Source: Mesorhizobium sp. 65-26
GTDB taxonomy: Bacteria; Pseudomonadota; Alphaproteobacteria; Rhizobiales; Rhizobiaceae
Length of the DNA stretch: 64,000 nucleotides
Assembly: GCA_001899205.1 (NCBI GenBank)
Contig: MKVL01000010.1
Coordinates: 515,914-579,913 of the forward strand
Reading direction: 5' to 3'
How positions within the stretch are numbered: position 1 is the first letter of the stretch; each line of letters begins with the position of its first letter. Under the pieces are notes generated by a model, which saw only the letters and a list, made by a program, of their open reading frames with translations, was not told the DNA's origin and searched no databases. The position numbers were made by a program, and so were the translations under genes. Shown here in pieces: positions 44,301 to 55,100 of this stretch.

Positions 44301-46798
44301 CCGATCATCTCGCCCTGCGGGCGGACGCCGATATTGAGCGAGCGCTCGACGGCGCGGCCGCCGGTCTCGCGCATGCGCACCGTAACCTTGGCGTCGACCA
44401 GCTTTGTGGTCGAGGGCAACTGGTCGACGGTCACGGGGAAAGTCGCCTTGCCGTTGTCGCCGACGACGGGCAGGTTGGTGAAAGGCGTTACCGAGGGCTC
44501 GGCCGACTGCTCGTCGGCAAGGCCGAAGGAGTAGCCCTTGAAGCGGTCCCAGGTCCTGGTCGTGGACAGCGTCAGTTCGCCCTCCAATGCCAGGCCGGCG
44601 GCCGGGGCGCCATAGAGGAAGCGCCCGTCGACGGTGACGTTGGCGCTCTCGCCGCGCGCGATCTCCTGCTTGTCGGCGGTGAGGTCGAACTCGATGCGAT
44701 CCGGCACGAAGTCCTCGACGAGGAACATCTGGCTGGCCACGGCCGGCTGCTTGGGATCGGTGTGGATCGCCACGGTCCAGGTGCCGCGCATGGCGTTGGT
44801 TTCGAGCGGCAGGTCGACGGCATGGCCGCCCGCCGAGACGCCATCGCTGACGATGCGGCGGTCCTCGACGCCGTCGGGGCGGGTGAAGATGAAGGTGAGC
44901 GGCAGGTTGTCCACCGCCTTCGCCGCGCTGTCACGGGCAAGTGCCGCAACATGCACCTCCTCGCCGGCGCGGTAGATGCCGCGCTCGGTCCAGGCATAGA
45001 CGTCGAGCGCGCCGGGCGCGGCGCGCCCCGTCACACCACGGTCGGACAGGTCGAAGCCGGCGCGACCCATGTCGAGGAAGACGAAATCGCTGTCGCCCTG
45101 CTTGGCCATCAGCACGGCCGGCACCATGCCGCCTTCACCGCGCGTCAGGCCGGGATTGAAGACGGCGCGCCCCTCGGCGTCGGTCTTGGCCGTGCCGAGG
45201 ATCTCGTTGTTCCTGGCAAGCAGCGTCAGTTCGGCGCCGGCGATCGGCTTTGCGCTGCCGAGCGAGCGGGCAAAGACGTTGAGCCCGTCCTGGCCGGTAT
45301 AAGTGGACAGGCCGATGTCGGAGACGACGAACCATTGCGTGGCGCGCGAGTTGTAGCTGTCGCTCTTGTCGTTGGCGGGCTGCGCGGTGAGCACATAGAC
45401 GCCGGGCTTGCGCTGCGGCAGCGCTTCGTCGACGGGGAAGGAGGTGGTCACCTCCTTGTTGAGGTCGTTGCCGACCTCAAGTTTGCCCTGCCAGATCGGC
45501 TCGCCCATCTGGTCGGAAATGGTCGAGATGTCGTAGCCGTCGAGCTGGCGCAGGAACTGGTAACCGGAGAGAAGCTGCGCCAGCGAGCGGTCGCCGATGC
45601 GGTAGAGCTTCATGTCGGCGGCGTCCATGTTGACGGTGACGACCGGGATGCCGCGCCGCGCGCCAGCCGGCAGCACGAAGCTATCGCCGGTGAAGCGCAC
45701 CGAGGCGGCGCGGTCCTGCACATAGATCGACAGCGTGGTCGGCACCGCCGTGACCTCGCCGATGGCGGCAGGCAGGCCGGCGCGGAAGGTCACGTCATAA
45801 TGCTGGCCGTGCTCAAGTCCCTCGACGCAGATCTGCTTGTCCTTGGCCTCGACGCCCTTCGGCGCCGCATTGTCGACGGTGACGAACTGGGCATAGTCGA
45901 CGCCGCTCTTCACCAGCTCTTCCGAGAACTGGGCGCAGATGCGTGGCGCACTGGTGTCGGCGTCGACGGAATGGTCGATGACGCGGAAGCCCTTGCGCGA
46001 CTTCAGGTCCTCATACTCGGCCCGCACGGCCGGCGAATTGACCAGCCCCAGGCTCGCCTCATAGGCCTGCAGGGCCGGGCGGAAGAGGTCGCGGCGGTCG
46101 AGGCCGGCGGCGATCAGCGCCAGCACCTCGGCGCGCGCCGATTTCGTGCGCGACAGCTTGTAGGCGTTGAAACCGGCGGAGGTGGCATTGGCCGGCAGGG
46201 TGGAGGCTTCGTTTGTGTTGGCGGCCGGCTGGACTGCAAGTGTCTCGCGCGCCAGGGCGAGCCAAAGCTTGCCGTCGTCCGGCAACAGCGAGACGGCGCC
46301 CTCGTAGCGCAGCATGGCGGAGCGGTGGTCGCCGGTCAGCGCCGATTGCTCGGCCGCAGCCTCCAGCGAAGCGAGCCCGTCGGTCGGCTTCACATAGGCC
46401 GGCCCGGTGAGCTTGTCCTTGTACTGCTGGGCCTGGTCGGCCATCCAGTTGGGGAAGAAGGTGATTGCCGGCGGCGCGCCGATGTCGGGCTCGCCGTCCA
46501 CATTGACCACCTTGCCGGCAACTGCGCCGGCAAAGGGTTTCATCTGGTTGTAGTCGGATTTGAGGAAACACCATTTGGCCTTGGTGTTGTAGGTGAAGGC
46601 GCGACAGCTGGGATCGCCGAGACAGGTCGTCTTGCACTGATCGAGGCTGACGTTCTGGTCGGACCGGAGATCGAAGCCGAAATAATCCGAGTTGTCCGAC
46701 GTCACCACCCGCCGTGCCTCGGCTCCCTGCGCGGCGCCATTCAACGCCATCAGCAGAAAGACCAGCACCGACAAGCCACGAACCGCGTGCATTGCCAT
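41318..46798 (-). CDS. Alpha-2-macroglobulin family protein with N-terminal PAN domain
   Basis: 1826 residues. The signal peptide (MAMHAVRGLSVLVFLLMALN) lacks a lipobox cysteine, so the protein should be free in the periplasm, unlike E. coli YfhM. Residues about 30-85 are a cysteine-rich PAN/Apple domain (CKTTCLGDPSCRAF, KWCFLK). A helical, TPR-like segment follows, then a string of MG domains. The thioester motif YPYGCAEQTTS is near residue 1378, inside an alpha/alpha toroid. The thioester would trap incoming proteases covalently. ATG 46798 has GGGAGG. Pairing with PBP1C suggests protection or repair of damaged envelope. Confidence 0.93.
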   Translation of the reverse strand: MAMHAVRGLSVLVFLLMALNGAAQGAEARRVVTSDNSDYFGFDLRSDQNVSLDQCKTTCLGDPSCRAFTYNTKAKWCFLKSDYNQMKPFAGAVAGKVVNVDGEPDIGAPPAITFFPNWMADQAQQYKDKLTGPAYVKPTDGLASLEAAAEQSALTGDHRSAMLRYEGAVSLLPDDGKLWLALARETLAVQPAANTNEASTLPANATSAGFNAYKLSRTKSARAEVLALIAAGLDRRDLFRPALQAYEASLGLVNSPAVRAEYEDLKSRKGFRVIDHSVDADTSAPRICAQFSEELVKSGVDYAQFVTVDNAAPKGVEAKDKQICVEGLEHGQHYDVTFRAGLPAAIGEVTAVPTTLSIYVQDRAASVRFTGDSFVLPAGARRGIPVVTVNMDAADMKLYRIGDRSLAQLLSGYQFLRQLDGYDISTISDQMGEPIWQGKLEVGNDLNKEVTTSFPVDEALPQRKPGVYVLTAQPANDKSDSYNSRATQWFVVSDIGLSTYTGQDGLNVFARSLGSAKPIAGAELTLLARNNEILGTAKTDAEGRAVFNPGLTRGEGGMVPAVLMAKQGDSDFVFLDMGRAGFDLSDRGVTGRAAPGALDVYAWTERGIYRAGEEVHVAALARDSAAKAVDNLPLTFIFTRPDGVEDRRIVSDGVSAGGHAVDLPLETNAMRGTWTVAIHTDPKQPAVASQMFLVEDFVPDRIEFDLTADKQEIARGESANVTVDGRFLYGAPAAGLALEGELTLSTTRTWDRFKGYSFGLADEQSAEPSVTPFTNLPVVGDNGKATFPVTVDQLPSTTKLVDAKVTVRMRETGGRAVERSLNIGVRPQGEMIGIRPNFDGDEVPQGGTAKFNLIAVDPNGKRETLKGAQWSLVKVERNYQWYRSNNSWNYEAVAFTKSVANGQVDLSADGEATVSLPVDWGRYRLEVETADAEGPATSYEFDAGWYVSSTTTETPDGLEIALDKDTYAAGEVAKLKVSPHFAGELLVAIGADKLLKTVTASIPAGGGTVDIPVGDDWGAGAYITATLFRPGDAQESRMPARAIGVKWLKVDPGSKKLAVTLTPPEKTMPRQQLSIPVAVAGVAPGSNAYVTVAAVDVGILNLTNYKAPDPENWFFGQRMLGMEVRDLYGRLIDGSLGVAGKLRTGGDGANMQTQGSPPTEKLVAFFSGPVQLDADGKARIDFDIPQFNGTVRVMAVAWTKEAVGHAQTDVIVRDPVVITAGLPRFMAPGDSAVMRLDVADTDGPAGDYALSVETTGDLSTGNAPLPSKLTLEPGKRQSVTVPLVAQTAGDASITIKLAHADGVSVEQTLYLPVRPAQLPVTTRTVVDLKGNGGALHIDKELLAASLLDGASVSVGVSQAAAFDVPSLLMTLDRYPYGCAEQTTSRAMPLLYVNDMAAGLGMANDADLHGRVQDAIYKVLSYQASAGSFGLWGPGSGDLWLDAYVSEFLTRAREQKYDVPALAMNQALNNLQNSIGYDQSVQDRGSEIAYALYVLARNKKASIGDLRYYADTQLEAFTSPMAVAQLAASLALYGDTQRSEATFQAALRLAKSTSDYDYYRSDYGSPLRDGAAMLSLAAESKPVSSIVPELVKLVTKERAAADWTSTQDEAWMLLAARALKEGNDSIALTINGAPHAGVYSQQMSGSELVDSPLTVANTGKTPLQAVVTAVAAPVQPLPASGNGFTIERTYYKLDGTEANVTEVKQNERYVVVLKVYEQNSWPSRLLITDLLPAGFEIDNPGLVSSAQLSNFSWLAQTDAAHLEFRDDRFVAAFNPNEGDGDRNIMLAYVVRAVTPGTYAHPAATVEDMYRPQYSARTATGMMEVKAP

Positions 46799-47193
46799 GA
46801 CACCCTCCCGACAATCTGCCTTCGCGCCGCCCGATACCCGAATCGTTTCAAGGGTTAAAGCGCGAGTATTCCCAAGTTCCGTAACGCCTGGATGCGCCCG
46901 GATGGCCGCATATCGCTCCAGTGCCCAAGTTTGTTCAAGCTTCAGTCAGGCTTGTCAACGCAAGGGCGCGACGGGGAACCGCCCGTCGACGGTTTCTTTT
47001 CCGGCCAAGGACCGGTATGGGACAGTCGTTTCACGGGATTGGGGATCACACTTTCTTGCGGCGACGCAAAAGGTGTGAATTCCAAGCCCGTCCTATTTCA
47101 GACAATTGGATTGTGGCCCCTTTACGAGCGCTTCAGAACTTCATTCCAATTTTAGTTTTGCGAATTAGGTTGCGGTCGAATTAGGTTGTTTTA
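46799..47193. other. 395-bp divergent intergenic region
   Basis: It separates the divergent alpha-2-macroglobulin and tamA genes and must hold promoters for both. The tamA side contains a 12-bp direct repeat CGAATTAGGTTG at 47161-47172 and 47177-47188, ending 5 bp before the first ATG. I could not fix clear -35/-10 pairs, and no small gene is supported. Confidence 0.5.
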
Positions 47194-49122
47194 ATGCCCG
47201 TGCGTGAAGAGCAGATGTCAGGAAGGGCCGCGCCAGGGCGCGTGCTTCCGCGCGTCCTGCTCGCCGCCGCACTGTGCGCGACCACGCTCGCCGTTGAATC
47301 GAAGGCTGCCGCTGCTTTCGAGATTTTCGGCATCAAGCTATGGGGATCCTCCAAGAACGAGGATGCCGATATCGTCGATCCGCTGCGCTATTCGACCTCG
47401 ATCACGTCGTCGGACGCGGACAAGGACCTCATCAAGAAACTGGAGAACGCTTCGGCGCTCAAGGGCGACGAGGATCATCCGGTTTCCGGCTCGCTTGGCC
47501 TGCTGGCCAAGGCGCGTTCCGATCGCGAGCAACTCGTGGCGGCGCTCTACGCCGACGCACGCTATGAGGGCATCGTCAACATCTCTATTGCTGGCAAGTC
47601 GCTGGACGAATTACCGCCCGACGCGGAATTCAAGGGACCGCAGCCGATCCCGGTCGAGATCAACGTGACCGCGGGACCGAGATTCACGCTTGGCAACATC
47701 CACCTCAAGGGCGACGCGGCGGGGCTGATGAGCGCCGACTACGGTCTGATCGCCGGCGGCGACGCGGGTTCAGGCGCCGTGCTCAGGGCCGAGGCGCTGA
47801 TCGTGCGGACCTTGAAGGAACAAGGCAGGCCACTGGCCAAGGTCACGGATCGCGAGATCGTCGCCGACCACGCCACCGCGACGCTCGATGTGACGCTGAC
47901 GGTCGCGGCCGGCCCGGTGGCCGGCTACGGCGCCACCACCGTCGAGGGCACCGACAAGGTGGATCGCGACTTCACCGAATACATGACCGGGCTGAAACGG
48001 GGCCGGCAGTACTCGCCCCAGGAGATCAGCGACGCGCGCGACCGGCTGCTGGCGCTCGAAGTGTTCAACAGCGTCACCTTCAAGGAGGCCGACCAGCTCG
48101 ACGCCGACGGCAACATCCCGATCGATGTCCGGGTGAGTGAGCGCAAGCCCCGTTTCTTCGGTGTCGGCGGTACCTATTCCACCATCGACGGGCTCGGGCT
48201 CGAGGGGTACTGGGGCCACCGCAACCTGTTCGGCCACGCCGAGAAACTGCGCATAGACGGCGCCATCAGCGGCATCGGCACCAACAGCGTCAGCAAGCTC
48301 AACTACAATGCCGGCATCATGTTCGAGAAGCCCGGCGTGATCGGGCCGGCGTCGAAGTTCTTCGCCAACGTCAAGACGGTGTTCGAGCACCCGGACGCCT
48401 ACGACCACTTCTCGATCAAGGGCGGCGTCGGCCTGTCCTATGAACTGGACAAGAAGCAGACGGTGTCGGCGGAAGTATCGCTCGACTATTCCAGGATCCA
48501 CGACGCTTTCGGCGAACATCGCTACCTGATCGCCAGCGTGCCGCTGCAGTATGTCTACGACAACCGCGACAATCGGCTCAACCCGACGAGAGGCTTCCGT
48601 GTGCTTGCCTATGCCGAGCCGAGCTACGACTTGCTGAGCGGCGCGACCTTCCTCAAGCTGCGGGGTGAGGGCTCGGCCTACCAGTCGCTGGACAGCGCCA
48701 GCAAGTTCGTCTTCGCCGAGCGCGTCGCCATCGGCTCGATCGTCGGCACCGATCTCGAACATGTGCCCGCCGATCGTCGCTTCTATTCCGGTGGCGGTGG
48801 CTCGGTGCGCGGCTATGCCTATCAGGGCATCGGTCCGAGAGACAGCACCGGGCAACCCACCGGCGGCCTCTCCTACTTCGAGACCTCGGTCGAGATGCGC
48901 ATGGCCGTCACAGATACGATCGGCATCGTGCCGTTCATCGATGCCGGCACAGTTTCAATCCGGCAGACGCCGAGCTTCTCCAACCTCAAGGTCGGCGCCG
49001 GCGTCGGCCTGCGCTACATCACACCGTTCGGGCCGCTGCGCATCGACGCGGCCGTTCCGCTCAACCGCGATCCTGGCGATCCGCGTTTCGGTATTTATGC
49101 CGGCATCGGGCAGGCGTTCTGA
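47194..49122 (+). CDS. tamA: TamA outer-membrane assembly protein (BamA family)
   Basis: 642 residues. A signal peptide (core RVLLAAALCATTLA) leads to POTRA domains at about residues 80-330 and a 16-stranded bacterial surface antigen barrel to the end. The barrel has the conserved SVRGYAYQ loop-6 motif near 545 and a terminal phenylalanine (GIYAGIGQAF). With TamB it moves proteins and probably phospholipids to the outer membrane. Two starts are possible: ATG 47194 and ATG 47215; the latter has GAAGAG upstream and gives a shorter signal peptide. tamB follows after 2 bp. Confidence 0.92.
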   Translation: MPVREEQMSGRAAPGRVLPRVLLAAALCATTLAVESKAAAAFEIFGIKLWGSSKNEDADIVDPLRYSTSITSSDADKDLIKKLENASALKGDEDHPVSGSLGLLAKARSDREQLVAALYADARYEGIVNISIAGKSLDELPPDAEFKGPQPIPVEINVTAGPRFTLGNIHLKGDAAGLMSADYGLIAGGDAGSGAVLRAEALIVRTLKEQGRPLAKVTDREIVADHATATLDVTLTVAAGPVAGYGATTVEGTDKVDRDFTEYMTGLKRGRQYSPQEISDARDRLLALEVFNSVTFKEADQLDADGNIPIDVRVSERKPRFFGVGGTYSTIDGLGLEGYWGHRNLFGHAEKLRIDGAISGIGTNSVSKLNYNAGIMFEKPGVIGPASKFFANVKTVFEHPDAYDHFSIKGGVGLSYELDKKQTVSAEVSLDYSRIHDAFGEHRYLIASVPLQYVYDNRDNRLNPTRGFRVLAYAEPSYDLLSGATFLKLRGEGSAYQSLDSASKFVFAERVAIGSIVGTDLEHVPADRRFYSGGGGSVRGYAYQGIGPRDSTGQPTGGLSYFETSVEMRMAVTDTIGIVPFIDAGTVSIRQTPSFSNLKVGAGVGLRYITPFGPLRIDAAVPLNRDPGDPRFGIYAGIGQAF

Positions 49123-49124
49123 CG

Positions 49125-52100
49125 ATGAAGACTTTCTGGCGCATCCTTCGCATCCTTTCCTATACGCTGCTCGTCGTCCTGGCCGCGGCGATCGGTGCGC
49201 TTGTCGTGCTGACCAAGACCGAGCGCGGTCGCGCCAATCTCGCCAACATGGTCTCGAGCCTCGCCTCCACACCGGACCGCAAGGTCACGGTGAGCGGCCT
49301 GGACGGTATCTGGTCGGGAGCGCTGCGCGTCGACCACGTCGTTCTGGAAGACCGTGAAGGCGCCTGGCTGGTGGCGCGCGAGGTTGCTGTCGACTGGTCG
49401 CCCCTGGCGCTTCTTTCCAGGAATTTCAGTGCCGACCGCATCGGCGTCGGTCGCATCGAGCTCGCGCGTCTGCCGGTGGCCAGCACCACGCCAAGCCAGA
49501 GCAGCAGCGGCGCGACGACCTTGCCTGTTTCGCTCGACATCAAGCGCATCGAAATCCCCGAGATCGCTCTCGGGCAGGCTCTTGCCGGCAGTGGCGTCGC
49601 CGAGCTTTCGGCGACGGGTTCCGCCAAGGTCGACGCCGCGCCGCTCGCCGTGGACACGGTGCTCAACGTCAGCCGCCATGATGGCAGGCAGGGCGCGGTG
49701 GACGCCAAGGTCCATTTCGCGCCCGCCGACAACAAGCTCGACCTCGACGTCAGGGCGTCCGAGCCTGCGGGCGGCATCATCGCCAATCTGCTCCAGCTGC
49801 CGGACGCGCCGCCGGTCGACATCCAGGTGTCGGGCAGCGGGCCGCTGGCCAATTGGAGCGGCAACGGCACCTTCGCCGTCGACGGGCAGGTGGTGACGAG
49901 GCTTTCCGCCCGCAACCAGCAGACCGACAAGGGCAACCATGTCGAAGCCAGCGGCGATGGCGACTTCGAACGTTTCCTGCCCGAGAACTTCAAGCCTCTG
50001 GTTGCCGGCAAGACCAGCTTCGACGTCGCCGCCACGGTGCTGGCGACCGGCGGTATCGAGGTGCGTCGCGCCAATCTCGAGAGCGATGCCGTGCATGGCA
50101 CGGTCAAGGGCATCGTCGATCCGGCCGGCGCCTCCGACCTGGCTGTCGACCTCGCCGCAAAGGGCGCGCCGGTGGTGATCAGCGTCGGCTCGAAGGCACA
50201 ACCGATCACGCTCGCCATAAAGGGCGCCACAGCGCGGGCCTTCGGCGATGGCAAGGCGCCGATCATCGACGTCGGCGCTTCGCTCGTTTCAATCGTCGCC
50301 GGCGGCACGCGGCTCGATGACCTCAGCGCCGAGGTTCATTCAGACGCCTTCGACATCCAGAACCGCAGCGGGCCGGTCAATATCAAGCTGGCGGCCGGAG
50401 GCCTCAAGACCGACCTCGCGACGCTGGCGCCTCTGGTCACCGGCAAGGTGACGGCCGACCTCGCGGGTGCCATCGGCAAGGACCAGGTGACGCTCGACAA
50501 GGGCACGCTGCGCTCCGACGCACTCAACGCCTCGCTCACCGCCGCCGTTGCGCTCGCGGACCTGTCGATGACGTTGAAGATGAACGCCGACGCGGTATCG
50601 ACGGCACTGCCGCCGCAGATCAGCTCGCTGCTGGGCGAGCGCGTGCAGTTCTCGGCCACCGCCACGCGCGACCCGAAAGGCGCCTTTGCCGCCAATTCGC
50701 TGGAATTCACCTCCGGCTCGGTCAGCGCCAGCGGCACCGCCAGCATGCATGGCACCGATATTCAGGCCGACATCAAGGGCAAGCTCGGCGACGTGTCGAC
50801 CCTTTCCTCGCTGGCGGGCGTGCCGCTCGCCGGCGCGATCGATTTCGCGCTGTCGGCGAACGGCGCCAGCACGGCGCCTGACTTTAACGTCTCGGCCACC
50901 AGCGACAGCCTGACGGCGTCCGGGCGCACCGTAAAGGCGGTCAAGCTTGCCGCTTCCGGCAAGGCAGATATCAACAATCCAGCCGCCAACGTCTCGCTGA
51001 CCGGATCGGCCGAGGGGCAGCCGCTCGACATCCGGGCGGCATTGGTGACCAACGAGGGCAAACGCTCCATCAAGGGCCTCAACCTGTCGCTCGGCGACAG
51101 CAAGGTGTCGGGCGATCTCGCGCTCGATGACAGCTTCCTGCCCCTGGGAACGTTGACGCTGCAGGTGCCCGACCTCGGGCCGCTGGCGGCTCTCGGCGGG
51201 CAGACCGTGACCGGCGATATCAACGGCACGATCGGCTTCGCCAAGGATGGCGATGCGCCGACGATCTCGATCGACGCCAGGAGCACGGCTATCGCGCGCG
51301 AGGCGGTGACGGCCAAGGCCATTTCCGTCAACGCCCTGATCGCGAACTACCTCAAGGCGCCGGCGATCGCCGGCTCGATCAAGGCCGACGGTGTCACGTC
51401 CGGCAGCACCGAGATCAGCGGCATCGGCGTCGACCTCAAGCGTGATGGCGATTGGACCAACTTCACCGGCGGGGCAACGATATCGGGGATACCGGCGACG
51501 GCATCCGGTCGAGTCAAGATCGCCAGCGGCACCACCAGCGTCGAGATCGGTTCGGGCGAAGCCACCGTGCACGGCATCAAGGCGGCAATCGCCGAGCTGT
51601 CCTCACTCGCCATCGCCAACGGTACCGCCACCATCGAGAAGCTGGCGCTCGACCTGGGCGGTGGCTCGGTGACCGTATCGGGCAGCGCCGGCCAGGCGCT
51701 CGACGTGACAGCGGTGATATCGGCGCTGCCGGCTGCGCTGGCCAACGAATTCTCCCCTGGACTCGGCGTAGCCGGCACGCTGGACGGCACGGCGCGGGTG
51801 ACCGGCTCGCCGTCGGCACCCGACGTTCAATTCGGCGCGCGGATGGTGGGCGTCGAGACGAACCAGACGCGCCAGGCCGGGCTCGGTCCGCTCGCGCTCG
51901 ACGCGGCCGGCAGCTACACGCCGGCCGGCGGTGTGGTGGTCGACAAGGCGACGCTCTCCGGCGAAAAGATCGCCGGCACCGCGCATGGCACCATCAATCC
52001 CAACGGCGCGAACGACTTCTCGCTCGACCTTGCATCGAAGGACGGCGCCAGCCTGCCGCTCGCCTTTGGCGATCCAACGAACCCGACCAAGATCGAACTC

Positions 52101-55100
52101 GGGACGCTTTCGGCGAAGGCGACCGGCCCGGCTGCACAGACGCGGCTTGACGTCACCGCCGCGCTGCCGTCGCTGGTGGCCGGCCCAGCCACGGCAAAGG
52201 CGGTTTCGGTGCTGCTGCATTCCGACGGTTTCGACGTCACGAAACGGGCAGGACCTGTTTCCGCCACGGTTTCCGCCGACCGGATCGACCTCGCCAACGC
52301 GTCGCTGGCGCCGCTTCTCGCCGGCAAGGTCGTGGCGCAGGTGGCCGGCAACCTCACGCCCGACGCGTTCGGCATCGAGAACGGCTCCTTGCGCAGCGAC
52401 GCGTTGAATGCCGGCCTCACCGGCAAGGTCTCGCTGGCCGACGGAGCCGTCGACCTCAACCTCAAGGCGGATGCGGCCGCGAGTGCTTTGCCGGCAGCGG
52501 CGCGCGGACTGCTGGGCGAGCGTGCCACGCTGAATGCCGCACTCAAGCGCGACGCGGGTGGCGACATCACCGTCAATCCGATCAGGCTGGCTTCCGGTCC
52601 GCTCAGTGCGGATGGCCAGGCCAGTGTCACCGACAACAAGGTCAGCGCCGTCATCAAGGGCGTGCTTGCTGATATTTCGGGCTTGTCGAAGGACGCCAAG
52701 GGCGCGATTTCCTTTTCGCTCAACGCTGACGGCCCGGTGGCGGCGCCTGATCTCTCCATGACGGTAGGAAGTGACCGGCTGACGGTCGCGGAGCGCGAGA
52801 TCACCGGGCTGAAGCTCACCGCCACCGGCAAGGCCGACGCGGCAAACCCGGCCGCCAACGTCCAGCTTACCGGTAACGTCGCGGGCCAACCCCTGCAGGG
52901 GAGCGCGGTGCTGGCGACGACCAACGGCCAGAGCGCGATCAACGGACTGTTGCTGTCCTTGGGCAAGAACCGGATTTCGGGCGATCTGGCCCTGGATGAG
53001 AAATTCGTGCCCGCGGGCACGATCGCCATCGACCTGCCCGACATCGGGCCGCTGGCGGCGCTGGCGCTCCAGAAGGCGGCGGGCGACGTGCGCGGCACGA
53101 TCGTCTTCACCAAGAAGGGAGACGCGCCGCAGGTAGCCGTCAGGGTCAACACCGCCATGCTCACGCGCGGCGACCTGCAGGCGAAAGCGGTCTCGATCGA
53201 CGCGCTTGTCGCCAACTATCTCGCGGCTCCAGTCATCTCCGGCAAGATACAGGCCGACACCGTCACCTCGGGCGGCACGGTAATCAGCGGCATCAATGTC
53301 GACCTCAAGCGCGACGGCGACTGGACCGGCTTTTCGGGCGGCGCCACGGTCAAGGGCATTCCGGCCAAAGCGGCCGGCAGGGTCAAGGTTGCCGGCGGCG
53401 CGACGACGATCGAACTCGCTTCGGGCCAGGCCACCGTGCAGGGTATCAAGGCGGCGATCGCCCAGGCCTCGACGATCTCGATCGCCAACGGCAACACCTC
53501 GTTGGACAAGCTGGTCCTCAACCTCGGCGGCGGCACCGCCACGGTGACCGGCAAGGTCGGCCAGTCGCTCGACATCAACGCAGCACTTGCGCGCGTGCCG
53601 GTCTCGCTCGCCAACAGCTTCTCGCCGGGCCTCGACGCCGCCGGATCGATCTCGGGCACGGTCAAGGTGACGGGCGCTCCGGCCAATCCGGCTGTCGCCT
53701 TCGACCTCAACGCCAGCGGCATACAGACGTCGCAGACGCGCGGCGCAGGTCTCGGTGGGGTCGCGGTTTCGTCGACCGGAACGTTCGGCGGCAACAGGCT
53801 GACCTTCCAGGCCAATCTCAGCGACGGCGCCGGCCTTGGATTGAAGGGCGGCGGCTCGGTCACGATGGCGGGAACGCCGGATCTGGCACTCGATTTCAAT
53901 GGCAAGGTCCCATTCGGTTTCCTAGCCGCAAAGCTAGCCGCGCAGGGTCTGGCGCTGACTGGCGCCGCCAACGTCAACGTGCAGGTGCGCGGCCCCGCGA
54001 CCGCGCCGGTGATCAGCGGCACGGTCTCGACATCGGGAGCCCGGCTGGTCGACGCGCGCTCCGGCCTCGCCGTCAACAATCTCGCCGCCGACGTGTCGAT
54101 CGGCGGCGGCGTGGCCAGGATCAACCGGCTGACCGGCACGCTGTCGACGCGCGGCAGCATCTCTGCCAGCGGTACGGTCGGCATCGATCCGGCGCAGGGC
54201 TTCCCGGCCGATCTTTCGATCAAGCTGGTCGACGGCCGCTACACGGACGGCAGGGTGGTGACCGCCAATCTCGGTGGCGACCTGACGATCAAGGGGCCGC
54301 TGGTTTCCGCGCCGGCCATCGCCGGCACCGTCAACCTGGCCCGCACCGTCATCACCGTGCCGGAGAAGCTGCCTGGCTCACTCTCGGCGCTCGACGTGCG
54401 GCACAAGAATGCCTCGGCCGCGGTGCGGGCCCAGGACAAGGCGCTGCGTCCGGCCCAGGCAAGCGGCGGCTCCGGCTCCGGCGGAAGCGGCCTTACCCTC
54501 GACATCACGGTCAACGCGCCGAACCAGATCTTCATCCAGGGCAGGGGCGTCGATGCCGAGCTCGGCGGCTCACTGAAATTGACCGGGCCGGCCTCGTCGC
54601 CGCAGGCCGTCGGCACATTCACGCTGCAGCGTGGGCGGCTGTCGATCCTCGGCAAGCGGCTGACCTTCACCGAGGGCACGGTCGGCTTCTCCGGCTCGCT
54701 GGTGCCGACCCTGAACCTGACGGCCGAAACCACCACCACCAGCGCTACGGTCACCATCGTGGTGTCGGGCGAGGCGACCAATCCGAAATTCACCTTCAGT
54801 TCGGTGCCGGCCCTGCCGGAGGACGAGATCCTGGCGCAGCTCATCTTCGGCCGCTCGATGTCGAACCTGTCGCCGCTGCAGATCGCGCAACTCGCCGAAG
54901 CCGCGGGCCAGCTCGCCGGAGTCGGCGGCTCGACTTCCTTGCTGGAGAACCTGCGCAACGCCATCGGTGTCGACGATCTCGACGTGACGACGGACGACAA
55001 GGGCGGTACCTCGGTTTCGGCCGGCAAGTACCTGAACGATCGCACCTATGTGACGATCCAGAAGGGTGACAAGCCAGGCTCCGGCAAGGCGACGATCAAC

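Noticed and set aside
43184-46858. 1224-codon open frame on the plus strand opposite the alpha-2-macroglobulin gene
   Set aside because: It mirrors the real gene in a GC-rich genome where stop codons are rare in antisense frames. The translation has no family motifs and is rich in Arg, Gly, Asp and His.
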